Shown here piece after piece: positions 7,546 to 15,181 of a stretch of 35,627 bases of DNA; the first letter of the stretch is position 1, and each line of letters starts with the position of its first letter. The DNA is from Polaromonas sp. Its GTDB lineage: Bacteria; Pseudomonadota; Gammaproteobacteria; Burkholderiales; Burkholderiaceae_C. The translations under genes were made by a program, and so were the position numbers. The stretch spans positions 1 to 35,627 of the forward strand of contig NZ_JAUXNA010000070.1 in NCBI RefSeq assembly GCF_030682935.1, written 5' to 3'. The notes beneath the pieces are model-generated. The model had not been told where the DNA came from. It saw nothing but the letters and a program-made list of their open reading frames with translations, and ran no database searches.

Positions 7546-8052
7546 ATGAAAAAGCAAATTCATTCTCTGGCCATGGTGGCGACCTGCGCCATGACGTTTT
7601 TCGCCAGCCCTGCCAACGCGCTCGAGATGAGTCCGACCTTGTCGCTGAATGTGGCCCGAACGATGGCGACGGCTTGCGAATCGCTTGCCACGCAGAAAGG
7701 GTGGCGCATGAACATCGCGGTGGTCGACGGCGGTGCGCAGCCGATTGTCTTCGTAAGAATGGATCGATCATTTCTTGGCAGTGGCGATATCGCCCTGACG
7801 AAAGCGCAGACCTCCGCCAAGTTCCCATTCAGCACCCGCTTTGTTCAAGAGCTGTCCTACGGCAAAGACGGCAAGCCAGCGCCACTCCCGGGATTCGTCC
7901 ATGTCCGCGGGGTTGTTGCCTTTGCGGGCGGCCTGCCCATACGTGCCGCCGGGATGCACATCGGAGGCATCGGCGTCAGTGGAGGCACAGCCGACGAAGA
8001 CGAAACCTGCGCTCAAGCAGGAATAGACGCGGTCAATCACCTCCTGAAGTAA
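7546..8052 (+). CDS. Exported GlcG/HbpS-family heme-binding-like protein
   Basis: This 168-residue protein starts with a clear signal peptide (MKKQIHSLAMVATCAMTFFASPANA) followed by a GlcG/HbpS-type domain: LNVARTMATACESLATQKGWRMNIAVVDGGAQPIVFVRMD, then IRAAGMHIGGIGVSGGTADEDETCAQAGIDAV near the C-terminus. Family members bind heme or small ligands, and exported forms often sit beside oxidative catabolic genes. The chosen ATG follows CGGAGAC and begins the signal peptide. An in-frame ATG at 7459 has an even better ribosome site (AAGGAGAC) but would add 29 basic residues before the signal peptide. The gene lies 109 bases after the lipoate ligase and could be the last gene of that operon. The exact function is unknown. 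Confidence 0.8.
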   Translation: MKKQIHSLAMVATCAMTFFASPANALEMSPTLSLNVARTMATACESLATQKGWRMNIAVVDGGAQPIVFVRMDRSFLGSGDIALTKAQTSAKFPFSTRFVQELSYGKDGKPAPLPGFVHVRGVVAFAGGLPIRAAGMHIGGIGVSGGTADEDETCAQAGIDAVNHLLK

Positions 8053-8300
8053 CGATGGAAGAGCGGAAGTCTGGATAACGCCTGGTCGCCTCAATGACTT
8101 GGGACGTGACCTGCACTACCGCCTCGCGGATGCGCTCGACACGTTCCTTTGCCTCCGCTGGCATCGCCGGGCAGCGGGGCGGCAGGAAGCGCTCCCATGC
8201 TTTTCCAGGCATCCAGGTGCTGCGTCTTTCGACAGGCAGGCCCGGCGGGCTCTTGGCGTATCCTCGCTGTGTGAGCTCTCCCCACCCTGCTGAAAGACCC

Positions 8301-9530
8301 ATGACCCGCCGCATTGCCCACCTCGACATGGACGCCTTCTTCGCATCCGTCGAGTTGCTGCGCTATCCGCAACTCAAGGGGCTGCCGGTGGTGATTGGCG
8401 GCGGGCGGCGCAAGATCGATGAGGAGTTGCTGGCCCGTCATGGCGAGCGGGCATTGCGTTTCATCCCGGTGGCTGAATTTCCGCTGCTCAAGGACTACGT
8501 GGGCCGGGGCGTCATCACCACCGCGACTTATGCGGCGCGGCATTTTGGCGTCGGCTCGGCCATGGGCCTGATGAAAGCGGCCAAATTGTGCCCGCAGGCG
8601 ATTGTGCTGCCGGTGGATTTTGACGAGATCCGCAAATTCTCTCGCCTGTTCAAAAGCACCATCACCGAGATTTCCCCGCTGGTGCAGGACCGGGGCGTGG
8701 ACGAGGTCTACATCGACTTCACCGACGTGCCGGGCGGCCAGCGTGAAGGCGGCCGGGTGCTGGCGCGGCTGATCCAGAAAAGCATTTTCCAGGCCACCGG
8801 CCTGACCTGCTCGGTCGGCGTGGCGCCCAACAAGCTGCTGGCCAAGATGGCGAGCGAGTTCAACAAGCCCAATGGCATTTCGGTGGTGCATGAGGCTGAC
8901 CTGCAAACCTGCATCTGGCCGCTGGCCTGCCGCAAGATCAACGGCATTGGCCCCAAGGCGGGCGAAAAACTGGCCAAACTGAACATCCACACCATTGGCG
9001 AGCTGGCCGCGCAGGACGCTTCGTTCCTGGTCGCCCACTTTGGCAAAGCCACGGGCACCTGGATGCACGAGGCCGCCTGGGGCCGCGACAGCAGCCCGGT
9101 GGTGACGGAAAGCGAGCCGGTCAGCATGAGCCGCGAAACCACCTTTGAGCGCGACCTGCATGCGGTGCGCGACAAGGCCGAGCTGGGCGCCATTTTTACC
9201 CGTCTGTGCGAGCAGGTGGCGGCCGACCTGCAGCGCAAGGGCTATGTGGCCAAGACCATCGGCATCAAGCTGCGCTACGACGACTTCAGGAGCGTGACGC
9301 GCGACCAGACCCTGGAGCAGTTCACCGCTGACGCCCCCACCATCCGCAAAATTGCCGGCCTGTGCCTGAAGCGGGTGCCGCTGGACCAGCGGCTGCGCCT
9401 GCTGGGGGTGAGAGCCGCCACGCTGGCCAAAGCCGGCGAAACCCCGTTTCATGAGTCAAATACGCATTTAGCCCAATCAGAACGGGATTCAGCAGCTACT
9501 GAAACCATAGCAAAAGACCAGCTTTTCTAG
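8301..9530 (+). CDS. dinB: DNA polymerase IV (Y-family translesion polymerase)
   Basis: The 409-residue product from the ATG at 8301 starts with the Y-family signature RRIAHLDMDAFFASVE (metal ligand Asp9) and has VDEVYIDFTDV with Asp134 and Glu135 in the palm. Helix-hairpin-helix sequences such as INGIGPKAGEKLAKLNIHTIGELA follow, then the little-finger domain. It copies past damaged template bases and is error-prone. The frame is open upstream of 8301, but the family N-terminus fixes the start; the ribosome site is weak. The last 20 or so residues (THLAQSERDSAATETIAKDQ) are not Pol IV-like and are encoded by a copy of a dispersed repeat (9470-9515), so the native C-terminus has been extended or replaced. 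No SOS box was identified. Confidence 0.93.
   Translation: MTRRIAHLDMDAFFASVELLRYPQLKGLPVVIGGGRRKIDEELLARHGERALRFIPVAEFPLLKDYVGRGVITTATYAARHFGVGSAMGLMKAAKLCPQAIVLPVDFDEIRKFSRLFKSTITEISPLVQDRGVDEVYIDFTDVPGGQREGGRVLARLIQKSIFQATGLTCSVGVAPNKLLAKMASEFNKPNGISVVHEADLQTCIWPLACRKINGIGPKAGEKLAKLNIHTIGELAAQDASFLVAHFGKATGTWMHEAAWGRDSSPVVTESEPVSMSRETTFERDLHAVRDKAELGAIFTRLCEQVAADLQRKGYVAKTIGIKLRYDDFRSVTRDQTLEQFTADAPTIRKIAGLCLKRVPLDQRLRLLGVRAATLAKAGETPFHESNTHLAQSERDSAATETIAKDQLF
9470..9515. repeat. Dispersed GCTAT-N7-ATAGCT repeat, copy 1 (inside the 3' end of dinB)
   Basis: This 46-bp element aligns without gaps to copy 2 at 12709-12754, with about 30 of 46 positions identical. Its palindromic core AGCTAC-N7-ATAGC is at 9494-9511. 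It lies within the last codons of dinB and so encodes part of the protein tail. Confidence 0.65.
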
Positions 9531-9677
9531 CGCTGGCCTGCGGCCAGTTCGTGAACTATTTCCGCCTCACGGGGCTTGACTGCAATTTTTTGAATCCAGC
9601 GCCGGGTCGGGACCGTATGGCTAGTACGCATTTCATTACATGCTGTCTAACCCATCCATAAACCCCCCAGGAGCGCT

Positions 9678-10598
9678 ATGAGCACAAAATTTGCAACCCC
9701 TTTGATCGCCGCCTGCGCCGCCGTGTTTTGCGCAGGTGCGCAGGCCGATACCGGCAAACTGCTGCTGACCGGCGGTGTCAGCACCATTGAAGGCGCTGCC
9801 GGCGGAGGCCTGACGCCGTGGGCCGTGATTGGCAGCAACGCCACCGAGGGCGAAATCGGCGGATCGGCCTACGCCACCCGCGTGAACACCAAAGACTATG
9901 GGCTGAACGTCTATGGCGCAGCGGTCGGCATTCAGGACCGCGCTGAGCTGTCGATTGCGCAGCAGGACTTCAACACCCGCGGAACCGGCACGGCGCTGGG
10001 CCTGCCGGACCTGCACCTGAAACAAACCATCGTGGGCGCCAAAGTGCGCGTGCTGGGCGATGCCGTGCTCGACAGTGACTCGCTGGTGCCGCAAGTGGCA
10101 GTCGGCGTGCAGTACAAAACACTGGGTTCGACCGGCCTGGACGGCACGCTCAATGCACTGGGCGCCAAACGACAGGGCACGGACTTCTACGTCAGCGCCA
10201 CCAAGCTATTCCTGGGCCAAAGCCTGCTGCTCAACGGCACGCTGCGCGCCACCAAAGCCAACCAGAACGGCTTGCTGGGCTATGGCGCCACGCTGGGCGG
10301 CGATGAAAGCAGGTACAGCCTGCAGCCCGAAGTTTCAGTGGCTTACCTGCTCAGCAAAAACGTTGCGGTGGGTGCCGAATACCGCTTCATGCGCAACAAG
10401 CTGGAAACCGCGGGGAAGGCAGCCGGCCTGGGCAACGGGCTGCGCGCCGGGGACTGGAAAGACATTTTCATTGCCTGGGCGCCGACCAAAAACGTCTCCC
10501 TGACGCTGGCGTATGTGGACCTGGGCGTGATCGTGCCGGCCACCACGGCCAGCCGCAAACAGACCGGCTACTACCTGTCGGCCCAGGTCGCCTTTTAA
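9678..10598 (+). CDS. DUF3034-family predicted outer-membrane beta-barrel protein
   Basis: This 306-residue protein has a signal peptide (cleavage likely after AGAQA, about residue 23), alternating amphipathic strands rich in Gly, Tyr and Leu, and a C-terminal YLSAQVAF ending in Phe, as outer-membrane barrels do. It resembles DUF3034 (recalled from family memory, not searched). The ATG follows AGGAGCG. It is the first of three closely spaced genes for exported proteins; the globin gene starts 32 bases after its stop. Transport or adhesion cannot be told apart from sequence. The neighbours suggest a periplasmic gas- or copper-related process, which is inference. Confidence 0.72.
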   Translation: MSTKFATPLIAACAAVFCAGAQADTGKLLLTGGVSTIEGAAGGGLTPWAVIGSNATEGEIGGSAYATRVNTKDYGLNVYGAAVGIQDRAELSIAQQDFNTRGTGTALGLPDLHLKQTIVGAKVRVLGDAVLDSDSLVPQVAVGVQYKTLGSTGLDGTLNALGAKRQGTDFYVSATKLFLGQSLLLNGTLRATKANQNGLLGYGATLGGDESRYSLQPEVSVAYLLSKNVAVGAEYRFMRNKLETAGKAAGLGNGLRAGDWKDIFIAWAPTKNVSLTLAYVDLGVIVPATTASRKQTGYYLSAQVAF

Positions 10599-10630
10599 AT
10601 CCCGCCAACCACACCCCTCAAGGAACGAAC

Positions 10631-11074
10631 ATGAAAAAATCCCTGCTCTCTTTCGCATTTGCCGCAGCAGGCCTGCTGATGGCGGGTTCTGCATTGGCGC
10701 AATCCGCTTCAAATAACGACCAGCTGTACAAAGCCTTCGGCGAAAAAACCGGCCTGGTGTCCCTGATGGACGACTTCATGACGCGGCTGCTGGCCGACCC
10801 GCGCACCGGCCCCCACTTTCAGCCCGCCAATCAGCAGCATGTCAAGGAACAACTGGTGGACCAGTTCTGTGTGCTGGGCGGTGGCCCCTGCGTTTACAAG
10901 GGCGCCGACATGAAGAGTTCACACGCCGAACTGGACATCAAAAAGTCCGATTTCCATGCGCTGGTGGAAGTGCTGCAACTCAGCATGGACGCCAAAGGCA
11001 TTCCGTTTGCCACACAAAACAAAATGCTGGCCCTGCTGGCGCCCATGCACCGCGACATCATCACGCCTCAGTAA
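10631..11074 (+). CDS. Exported group 1 truncated hemoglobin
   Basis: This 147-residue globin has a 23-residue signal peptide (MKKSLLSFAF to SALAQ). The mature part of about 120 residues fits group 1 truncated globins: LYKAFGEKTGLVSLMDDFM at the start, then LGGGPCVYKGADMKSSHAEL, with His98 as the likely proximal heme ligand. Export is unusual for this mainly cytoplasmic family and suggests oxygen, NO or peroxide chemistry in the periplasm. A ribosome site (AAGGAACG) precedes the ATG. It sits between a DUF3034 barrel gene and a cupredoxin gene, in one apparent operon. Confidence 0.87.
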   Translation: MKKSLLSFAFAAAGLLMAGSALAQSASNNDQLYKAFGEKTGLVSLMDDFMTRLLADPRTGPHFQPANQQHVKEQLVDQFCVLGGGPCVYKGADMKSSHAELDIKKSDFHALVEVLQLSMDAKGIPFATQNKMLALLAPMHRDIITPQ

Positions 11075-11118
11075 GCGCTTTACTGGCCAACGCCCCCCTC
11101 ACGCCCGCCCCCCACATC

Positions 11119-11778
11119 ATGAAAAAAATACTGCTTCTGAGCGCGCTCGCAGCCTTGTCCACCTGCGCATCCGCCGGAAACCTCGTGGTCTCCGTGATCG
11201 ACAGGGAGGGCAAGCCGGTGGCCGACGCGGTAGTGGTGGTCAGCCCGGCCAACAAAACCGTGTTGCCCAAAAAATCGCTGCCCCTCGAGGCCAGCATCAC
11301 CCAGGAAAAGATGCAGTTCCTGCCTGGCGTCACCTTGGTGCCTGTGGGCGCCAAGGTTCGCTTCATCAACAACGATCCGTGGGACCACCATGTCCGCAGC
11401 TCGCCTGCGGGCATGGGCCAGTTCAACGCCAGCAACGCCGGGTTTGAGCTGCGCCTGGAAGGAAAATCGGAAGGCAAGCCCGCCAAACCCACCGATATCA
11501 CGCTCGACAAGACCGGCGTCATGGGCGCCACGCTGATGGGCTGCTTCATTCACGGCTCCATGCGTGGCTATGTCTATGCCAGCGAGTCACCCTGGGCCAG
11601 CAAAACCAGTGCGGAGGGCCTGGCGATTTTTGAAGACCTGCCAGACGGTGCGGCACAGATCAGGGTCTGGCAAGCCGACCAGCTGCTGGATGTGGCGCCG
11701 CAGCAAACCACCGTGGGCGCTGCGCTGGCCAAGAGCGTCGTGCAGCTGTCGGTGGTGCCGAGGCGGCGCAAACTTTAA
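11119..11778 (+). CDS. Cupredoxin-like exported protein (methylamine-utilisation-protein-like)
   Basis: The 219-residue protein has a signal peptide ending near STCASA and a plastocyanin-like fold. Probable type-1 copper ligands are His90 or His91 in WDHHVRSS and the Cys142-His145-Met148 cluster in GCFIHGSMRGY. The C-terminal part (about 155-210) looks like a carboxypeptidase-regulatory-type beta domain (AEGLAIFEDLPDGAAQIRVW). Such proteins are often labelled methylamine utilisation protein, but no methylamine dehydrogenase genes are near, so that role is not supported. It would carry one electron in the periplasm. It is the last of three genes for exported proteins, 44 bases after the globin gene. 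Confidence 0.8.
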   Translation: MKKILLLSALAALSTCASAGNLVVSVIDREGKPVADAVVVVSPANKTVLPKKSLPLEASITQEKMQFLPGVTLVPVGAKVRFINNDPWDHHVRSSPAGMGQFNASNAGFELRLEGKSEGKPAKPTDITLDKTGVMGATLMGCFIHGSMRGYVYASESPWASKTSAEGLAIFEDLPDGAAQIRVWQADQLLDVAPQQTTVGAALAKSVVQLSVVPRRRKL

Positions 11779-11797
11779 AAAAGGGCCCGTCAAAAAT

Positions 11798-11830
11798 CCC
11801 GCCAGTTGGGTCTCAGGGGCGACTGGCGGG
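11798..11830 (-). terminator. Stem-loop with U-tract reading on the minus strand
   Basis: Nine-base arms CCCGCCAGT (11798-11806) and ACTGGCGGG (11822-11830) enclose a 15-base loop. The run of A just before it on the plus strand gives a U-tract only for minus-strand transcripts. It lies after the cupredoxin gene and could act weakly for that gene or block antisense transcription. Confidence 0.5.
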
Positions 11831-11858
11831 CGCTGCCCGCGTGGCTTAAAGTGCAGCC

Positions 11859-12710
11859 ATGAAACACCCTCTACTGACCTGTTTTAGCCTCACCACCACC
11901 GATCATGTGGCCCACCTGGTGCTCAATCGCCCCAAAGCGATGAACACCATGCACCCGACGTTCTGGCGCGAGCTCGATCAGGTGCTGGCGCACCTCCACC
12001 AGCAAGGACTCGCCAGGGTACTGGTGATCTCCAGCACCGGAAAGCACTTCAGCGCCGGCATGGCGCTGGAAACCTTTGGCGGCGATATCGCCATGGACGA
12101 CCAGAGCCCCGAAGGCCGCGCGGCCATCTTTGACATGCTTGCCAACATGCAGGCCACCTTCACCAAACTGGAAACGCTGCGCATTCCGGTGATTGCCGCG
12201 ATTCAGGGCGGCTGCATTGGCGGCGCGGTGGACATGGTGAGCGCCTGCTGCATCCGCTATGCCAGCAGCGAGACGTTTTTCCGCATCCAGGAGATCAACA
12301 TCGGCATGGTGGCCGACGTGGGCACCTTGCAGCGCCTGCCCAAGCTGATGCCGCTGGCGCTGGTCAAGGAGCTGGCCTACACCGGCCGCAAGCTGGGCGC
12401 GGCCCGGGCGCTGGCGTGCGGCCTGGTCAACGAGGTGTTTGACTCGCCCGAGGCGATGCTGGCTGGCGCGCTGCAATGCGCCAAAGAGATTGCCGCCAAA
12501 CCTCCGGTCGCGATCTGGGGCACCAAACAGGCGATTCACTACGCGCGCGACCATTCGGTGGACGATGCGCTCAAGCAGATGGGCTGGCTGCAGGGCGCGA
12601 TCTGGAGCAACCAGCATGTGCGCGAGGCGGTGAGCGCCATGAAGCAAAAACGGCCCGCCAGCTTCCCGGCGCTGGCACCACTCCAGAATTTTAGTGATTT
12701 AGGCCTCTAG
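11859..12710 (+). CDS. Enoyl-CoA hydratase/isomerase family protein, likely dienoyl-CoA isomerase
   Basis: This 283-residue crotonase has oxyanion-hole segments HFSAGMAL (63-70) and QGGCIGGAVDM (116-126). The catalytic region reads FRIQEINIGMVADVGTLQRLPK: Glu145 and Asp153 match the acidic pair of delta3,5-delta2,4-dienoyl-CoA isomerases (ECH1), where ADVGTLQRLP is characteristic. It should therefore shift double bonds during oxidation of unsaturated fatty acids rather than hydrate enoyl-CoA. The ATG lies downstream of a stem-loop and has no strong ribosome site. The final residues (LQNFSDLGL) run up to a dispersed repeat at 12709-12754. It is probably a single-gene unit. Confidence 0.85.
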   Translation: MKHPLLTCFSLTTTDHVAHLVLNRPKAMNTMHPTFWRELDQVLAHLHQQGLARVLVISSTGKHFSAGMALETFGGDIAMDDQSPEGRAAIFDMLANMQATFTKLETLRIPVIAAIQGGCIGGAVDMVSACCIRYASSETFFRIQEINIGMVADVGTLQRLPKLMPLALVKELAYTGRKLGAARALACGLVNEVFDSPEAMLAGALQCAKEIAAKPPVAIWGTKQAIHYARDHSVDDALKQMGWLQGAIWSNQHVREAVSAMKQKRPASFPALAPLQNFSDLGL

Positions 12711-12754
12711 CCCATACAGCACGGTCTGTATAAGCTATTATTTATATAGCAAAA
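12709..12754. repeat. Dispersed GCTAT-N7-ATAGCT repeat, copy 2
   Basis: This 46-bp element aligns ungapped with copy 1. The palindromic core AGCTAT-N7-ATAGC is at 12733-12750. It touches the stop codon of the dienoyl-CoA-isomerase-like gene on the plus strand and contains the stop codon of a HupE/UreJ remnant on the minus strand. Confidence 0.65.
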
Positions 12755-12848
12755 ATCTCACCGCCGTCAGCGCCAAAACACCCGCGGCCAGCAACACCCA
12801 CAGTGTCACGGCCACCAGTTGCCCGGCTTCCACACCCAGGTTTAAACT
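12738..12848 (-). pseudogene. 3' remnant of a HupE/UreJ-type membrane protein gene
   Basis: Read on the minus strand, this stretch gives SLNLGVEAGQLVAV followed by a hydrophobic segment TLWVLLAAGVLALTAVRF and LLYK-stop. The NLGVExGQL motif plus a final membrane helix is typical of the C-terminus of HupE/UreJ proteins, which are nickel- or metal-related membrane proteins. The similarity ends abruptly at about 12849, where transposon-like sequence begins, so the 5' part of the gene was lost at an insertion or deletion junction. Family recognition is from memory. Confidence 0.55.
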
Positions 12849-12933
12849 CCCCCTGTCAACGCTTCGCTCCACACCCCCTTTGTGTCAGACTGCTTGTTGC
12901 CTCTAAAAAATACTTTTAGAAGCACAGACAACC

Positions 12934-13239
12934 ATGGGGCAACTTGCCTTCTTTGCCGAATTTTTGGAGACCAGCGGTTTGTTTGAGCGATGGCTGCAAA
13001 GCTGCCCGTTGCGCTACACCAGCCCCAACGCACCCAAGCTGGTCGATGTCCCGGGAACATGGCTGCTGGGCAGCCTGGACGGTCACAGCCGCTACGCCCA
13101 TATCGGCGCACTGCGCGGCGACGGTGTTTATCCTGAAGTGTTGGGCATGAACAAAATCATCGGAGATGCAGCCTGCGCCGACCCACGAAGCGGCCAGCCA
13201 GATCAAGACCACGCTGGCCAATGTCCGTGCGGGTATTGA
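12934..13239 (+). pseudogene. Transposase, N-terminal fragment (left copy)
   Basis: The frame starts MGQLAFFAEFLETSGLFERW and continues through SCPLRYTSPNAPKL, DVPGTWLLGSLDGHSRYAH and GALRGDGVYPEVLGMNKIIGD. This is the conserved N-terminal region of a common Burkholderiales DDE transposase; I cannot assign the IS family with confidence. After about 80 residues the similarity stops and the frame ends at 13239. No catalytic DDE residues remain, so it is not functional. The true N-terminus is probably missing as well, since the right-hand copy has extra coding sequence upstream. Confidence 0.7.
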
Positions 13240-13318
13240 GCACATTCGAGACGCTGCGCCGCAGTTGGCGGGTAAGCAGTTCTGGTATGCGCTGGCAAGG
13301 CGAATCCGTCCGGCCTGA
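13166..13318 (+). pseudogene. Possible transposase C-terminal fragment or small orphan ORF (50 aa)
   Basis: Starting at the ATG at 13166 (preceded by GGAG) the frame reads MQPAPTHEAASQIKTTLANV and ends in KQFWYALARRIRPA. It is helical and basic, as the end of a DDE transposase would be, and sits directly after the N-terminal fragment but in another frame. An internally deleted transposase explains it best; an independent small gene cannot be excluded. Confidence 0.4.
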
Positions 13319-13382
13319 GGGACGGGCGTTCGTCCCCGCCCGGCGTGCGCTCGTCAGCGGTTAACGCGACAGAACCCGTTTT

Positions 13383-14285
13383 TCAGCCTTTTCCGAGCGA
13401 GCTCGCCGACTGCCGGATCGACATCACCATCTTGGCCGCGAGCAGGGGCAGTTCGGTGTCGCGCCGCGTGACGATCCCGATAGACCGCTCCGGCGCCCCG
13501 CGCAGCGAGGTGATGAACAGGCCGTCGTCCAGCACGAGTTGCGCGCCCGACAGGGGCAGCACAGCGACACCGCAGCCCGCCTTGACGAACTTCGCGATCG
13601 ACGTCAGGTTGTTGAGCTCCATGCAGGGCCGGAACGGCAGCCCCTTGCTGATGAACGCGGCTTCGACGAATTGGCGCGTACCCGTTCCGTGCGGCATTGT
13701 GATGATCGGCAAGGCACCGATTTCCTCCTCCGACCAGGCTCGTATCTTCCGGACGCCGGGATGCTGCCGCGACGACAGCAGAACGAAACGCTCGCACACG
13801 ATTTCCTCGTAGTCCAGGTCCTTGTGAACCACGTCGACGCCGGTCAACGCCAGGTCGACCTTGCACGCACGCAACAGGTCGAGCGCCTGGTCGGTGAACA
13901 CATCATGGATCCGGATGAAGGCGTTGGGCATCTCGGCGCGCAGGGCCGCGACGGGCCCGGGCAGAACCATGGCCGCGAGCGTCGGCAAGGCCGCGATCGA
14001 CAGGCGCTGGATGCGTCGGCGCGCCACCTCCTCGAACTCGGTGAGGCCGACCTCGAATTCCTGCGTCACCCGGCTCGCCACACCGACCAGCGCCTCGCCG
14101 TCCGCGGTCAGCTTGACGCTGCGGGTCGTGCGCTCGAACAGGCGGACGCCGACCTCTTGCTCGATCTCGCGCACGATCTTGCTCAAGGTCGGCTGCGCGA
14201 CACAGAACTGGTCGGCCGTGCGGCTGAAGTTCAGCGATTGCGCGAGCGACACAAAAATCCTCAGTTGACGCGGCGAAAGATTCAT
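13383..14285 (-). CDS. LysR-family transcriptional regulator
   Basis: The 300-residue protein has the N-terminal winged helix (MNLSPRQLRIFVSLAQSLNFSRTADQFCVAQPTLSKIVREIEQEVGVRLFER, in two 20-odd residue halves) and a substrate-binding domain of about 200 residues (FVKAGCGVAVLPLSG is the usual late strand). It is divergent from the SDR-SDR-CMD-Bug genes, with 93 bases between the starts, the usual LysR arrangement, so it probably controls them and represses itself. The inducer is unknown but is likely a substrate or intermediate of the adjacent oxidoreductases. It lies inside the block bounded by transposase fragments. Confidence 0.93.
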   Translation of the reverse strand: MNLSPRQLRIFVSLAQSLNFSRTADQFCVAQPTLSKIVREIEQEVGVRLFERTTRSVKLTADGEALVGVASRVTQEFEVGLTEFEEVARRRIQRLSIAALPTLAAMVLPGPVAALRAEMPNAFIRIHDVFTDQALDLLRACKVDLALTGVDVVHKDLDYEEIVCERFVLLSSRQHPGVRKIRAWSEEEIGALPIITMPHGTGTRQFVEAAFISKGLPFRPCMELNNLTSIAKFVKAGCGVAVLPLSGAQLVLDDGLFITSLRGAPERSIGIVTRRDTELPLLAAKMVMSIRQSASSLGKG

Positions 14286-14378
14286 TCCTTCAGTCTATCA
14301 AACCGGTCAAAGAATCTATTTCCCTCAGGGCGCGCTCGTTCTTATAATTTTTTTGAGAGAGACAAAGAGGAAAAAAAC
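14286..14378 (+). promoter_or_regulatory. Divergent LysR/SDR control region
   Basis: This short divergent spacer holds a perfect TATAAT at 14343-14348 for the SDR operon, about 30 bases before its start codon. The matching -35 (TTTCCC, 14319-14324, spacing 18) is poor, as is common for LysR-activated promoters. An ACCGGT-centred dyad near 14301-14306 is a candidate part of the regulator site. Confidence 0.5.
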
Positions 14379-15173
14379 GTGCTCAAACTGAATGGGAAAG
14401 TCGCTTTGGTGACGGGCTGCGGAACAGTCGGTGAGGGCTGGGGCAACGGCAAGGCGATCTCCGTCCTGCTCGCGCGCCAGGGCGCCAGCGTCTACGGCTG
14501 CGACCTGAACGAGGCGGCCGCGCAGGCCACCCGCAAATTGATTGAAGCAGAAGGCGGCGTAGCGCACGTCCAGGTCTGCAACGTGACGAAGGCCGCCGAG
14601 GTCAAGGCCCTGGTGGATGCCTGCATCGCCAGGTTCGGCCGCATCGACATCCTGATCAACAACGTCGGCCGTTCGGAACCGGGCGACCCGGTCACGATGG
14701 ACGAGGATATCTGGGATGAGCAGATGGACGTGAACCTGAAAAGCGCCTTCCTCGCCTGCAAGCACGTCCTGCCGGTCATGGAGCGCCAGGGCGGCGGCTC
14801 GGTCGTCAACATCTCGTCGATCGCCGGACTGCGCTATGTCGGCAAGCCCCAGGTCGCCTATTCCGCGAGCAAGGCCGCCCTGATGCAGATGACGCAGACC
14901 ACCGCAGTGATCTATGCGGCACGCGGCGTCCGTCTCAATAGCGTGGTCCCCGGCCTGGTCTTCACGCCGTTGGTCAAGCGCCTGGCCGACAAATACGCCA
15001 AGGGCGACTTCGACGGCTTCGTCGCCCACCGGCACAACCAGGTACCGATGGGGCGCATGGGCGATGCCTGGGACGTGGCGCACGCCGTGCTGTTCCTGGC
15101 GAGCGACGAGAGCAAGTACATCACCGGGCAGCAGCTCGTGGTCGATGGTGGCATCACCGCCGCCACCCGCTAG
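14379..15173 (+). CDS. SDR-family NAD(P)-dependent oxidoreductase (first of a tandem pair)
   Basis: This classical short-chain dehydrogenase/reductase has 264 residues from the GTG at 14379 (preceded by AAAGAGGAAAA). The cofactor loop is VTGCGTVGEGWGNGKA (TGxxxGxG-like), the structural motif is INNVG, and the catalytic Ser is in NISSIAG with Tyr-Lys in YSASK; VVDGG is near the C-terminus. The extended glycine loop with EGWGNG is shared with the next SDR (PGWGNG), so the two are paralogues. The frame is open far upstream, but that part is antisense to the LysR gene. The substrate is not readable from sequence; a hydroxy or keto acid intermediate is plausible. Confidence 0.88.
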   Translation: MLKLNGKVALVTGCGTVGEGWGNGKAISVLLARQGASVYGCDLNEAAAQATRKLIEAEGGVAHVQVCNVTKAAEVKALVDACIARFGRIDILINNVGRSEPGDPVTMDEDIWDEQMDVNLKSAFLACKHVLPVMERQGGGSVVNISSIAGLRYVGKPQVAYSASKAALMQMTQTTAVIYAARGVRLNSVVPGLVFTPLVKRLADKYAKGDFDGFVAHRHNQVPMGRMGDAWDVAHAVLFLASDESKYITGQQLVVDGGITAATR

Positions 15174-15181
15174 GAACAAGC

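Larger units (their letters stand above)
12849..13318 (+). mobile_element. Decayed insertion sequence, left copy
   Basis: This segment begins where the HupE-like reading frame breaks off and includes the 5' part of a DDE-type transposase gene (from 12934) and a possible 3' part (13166-13318). The same transposase sequence recurs at 17820-17922. The two copies share 51 identical bases (12991-13041 and 17872-17922) in direct orientation and bracket the LysR/SDR/Bug block. Element ends and target duplications could not be defined by eye. Confidence 0.65.

Noticed and set aside
8091-9452. 453-codon open frame antisense to dinB
   Set aside because: DinB motifs fix the coding strand; the antisense product has only His/Gln/Ala-rich composition typical of shadow frames.
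9531-9677. Sigma-70 promoter with TTGACT at about 9578 for the DUF3034 gene
   Set aside because: No acceptable -10 lies 16-18 bases downstream.
11119-11778. Assignment of the cupredoxin to methylamine oxidation
   Set aside because: No methylamine dehydrogenase or mau genes are nearby; the label is a generic annotation habit.
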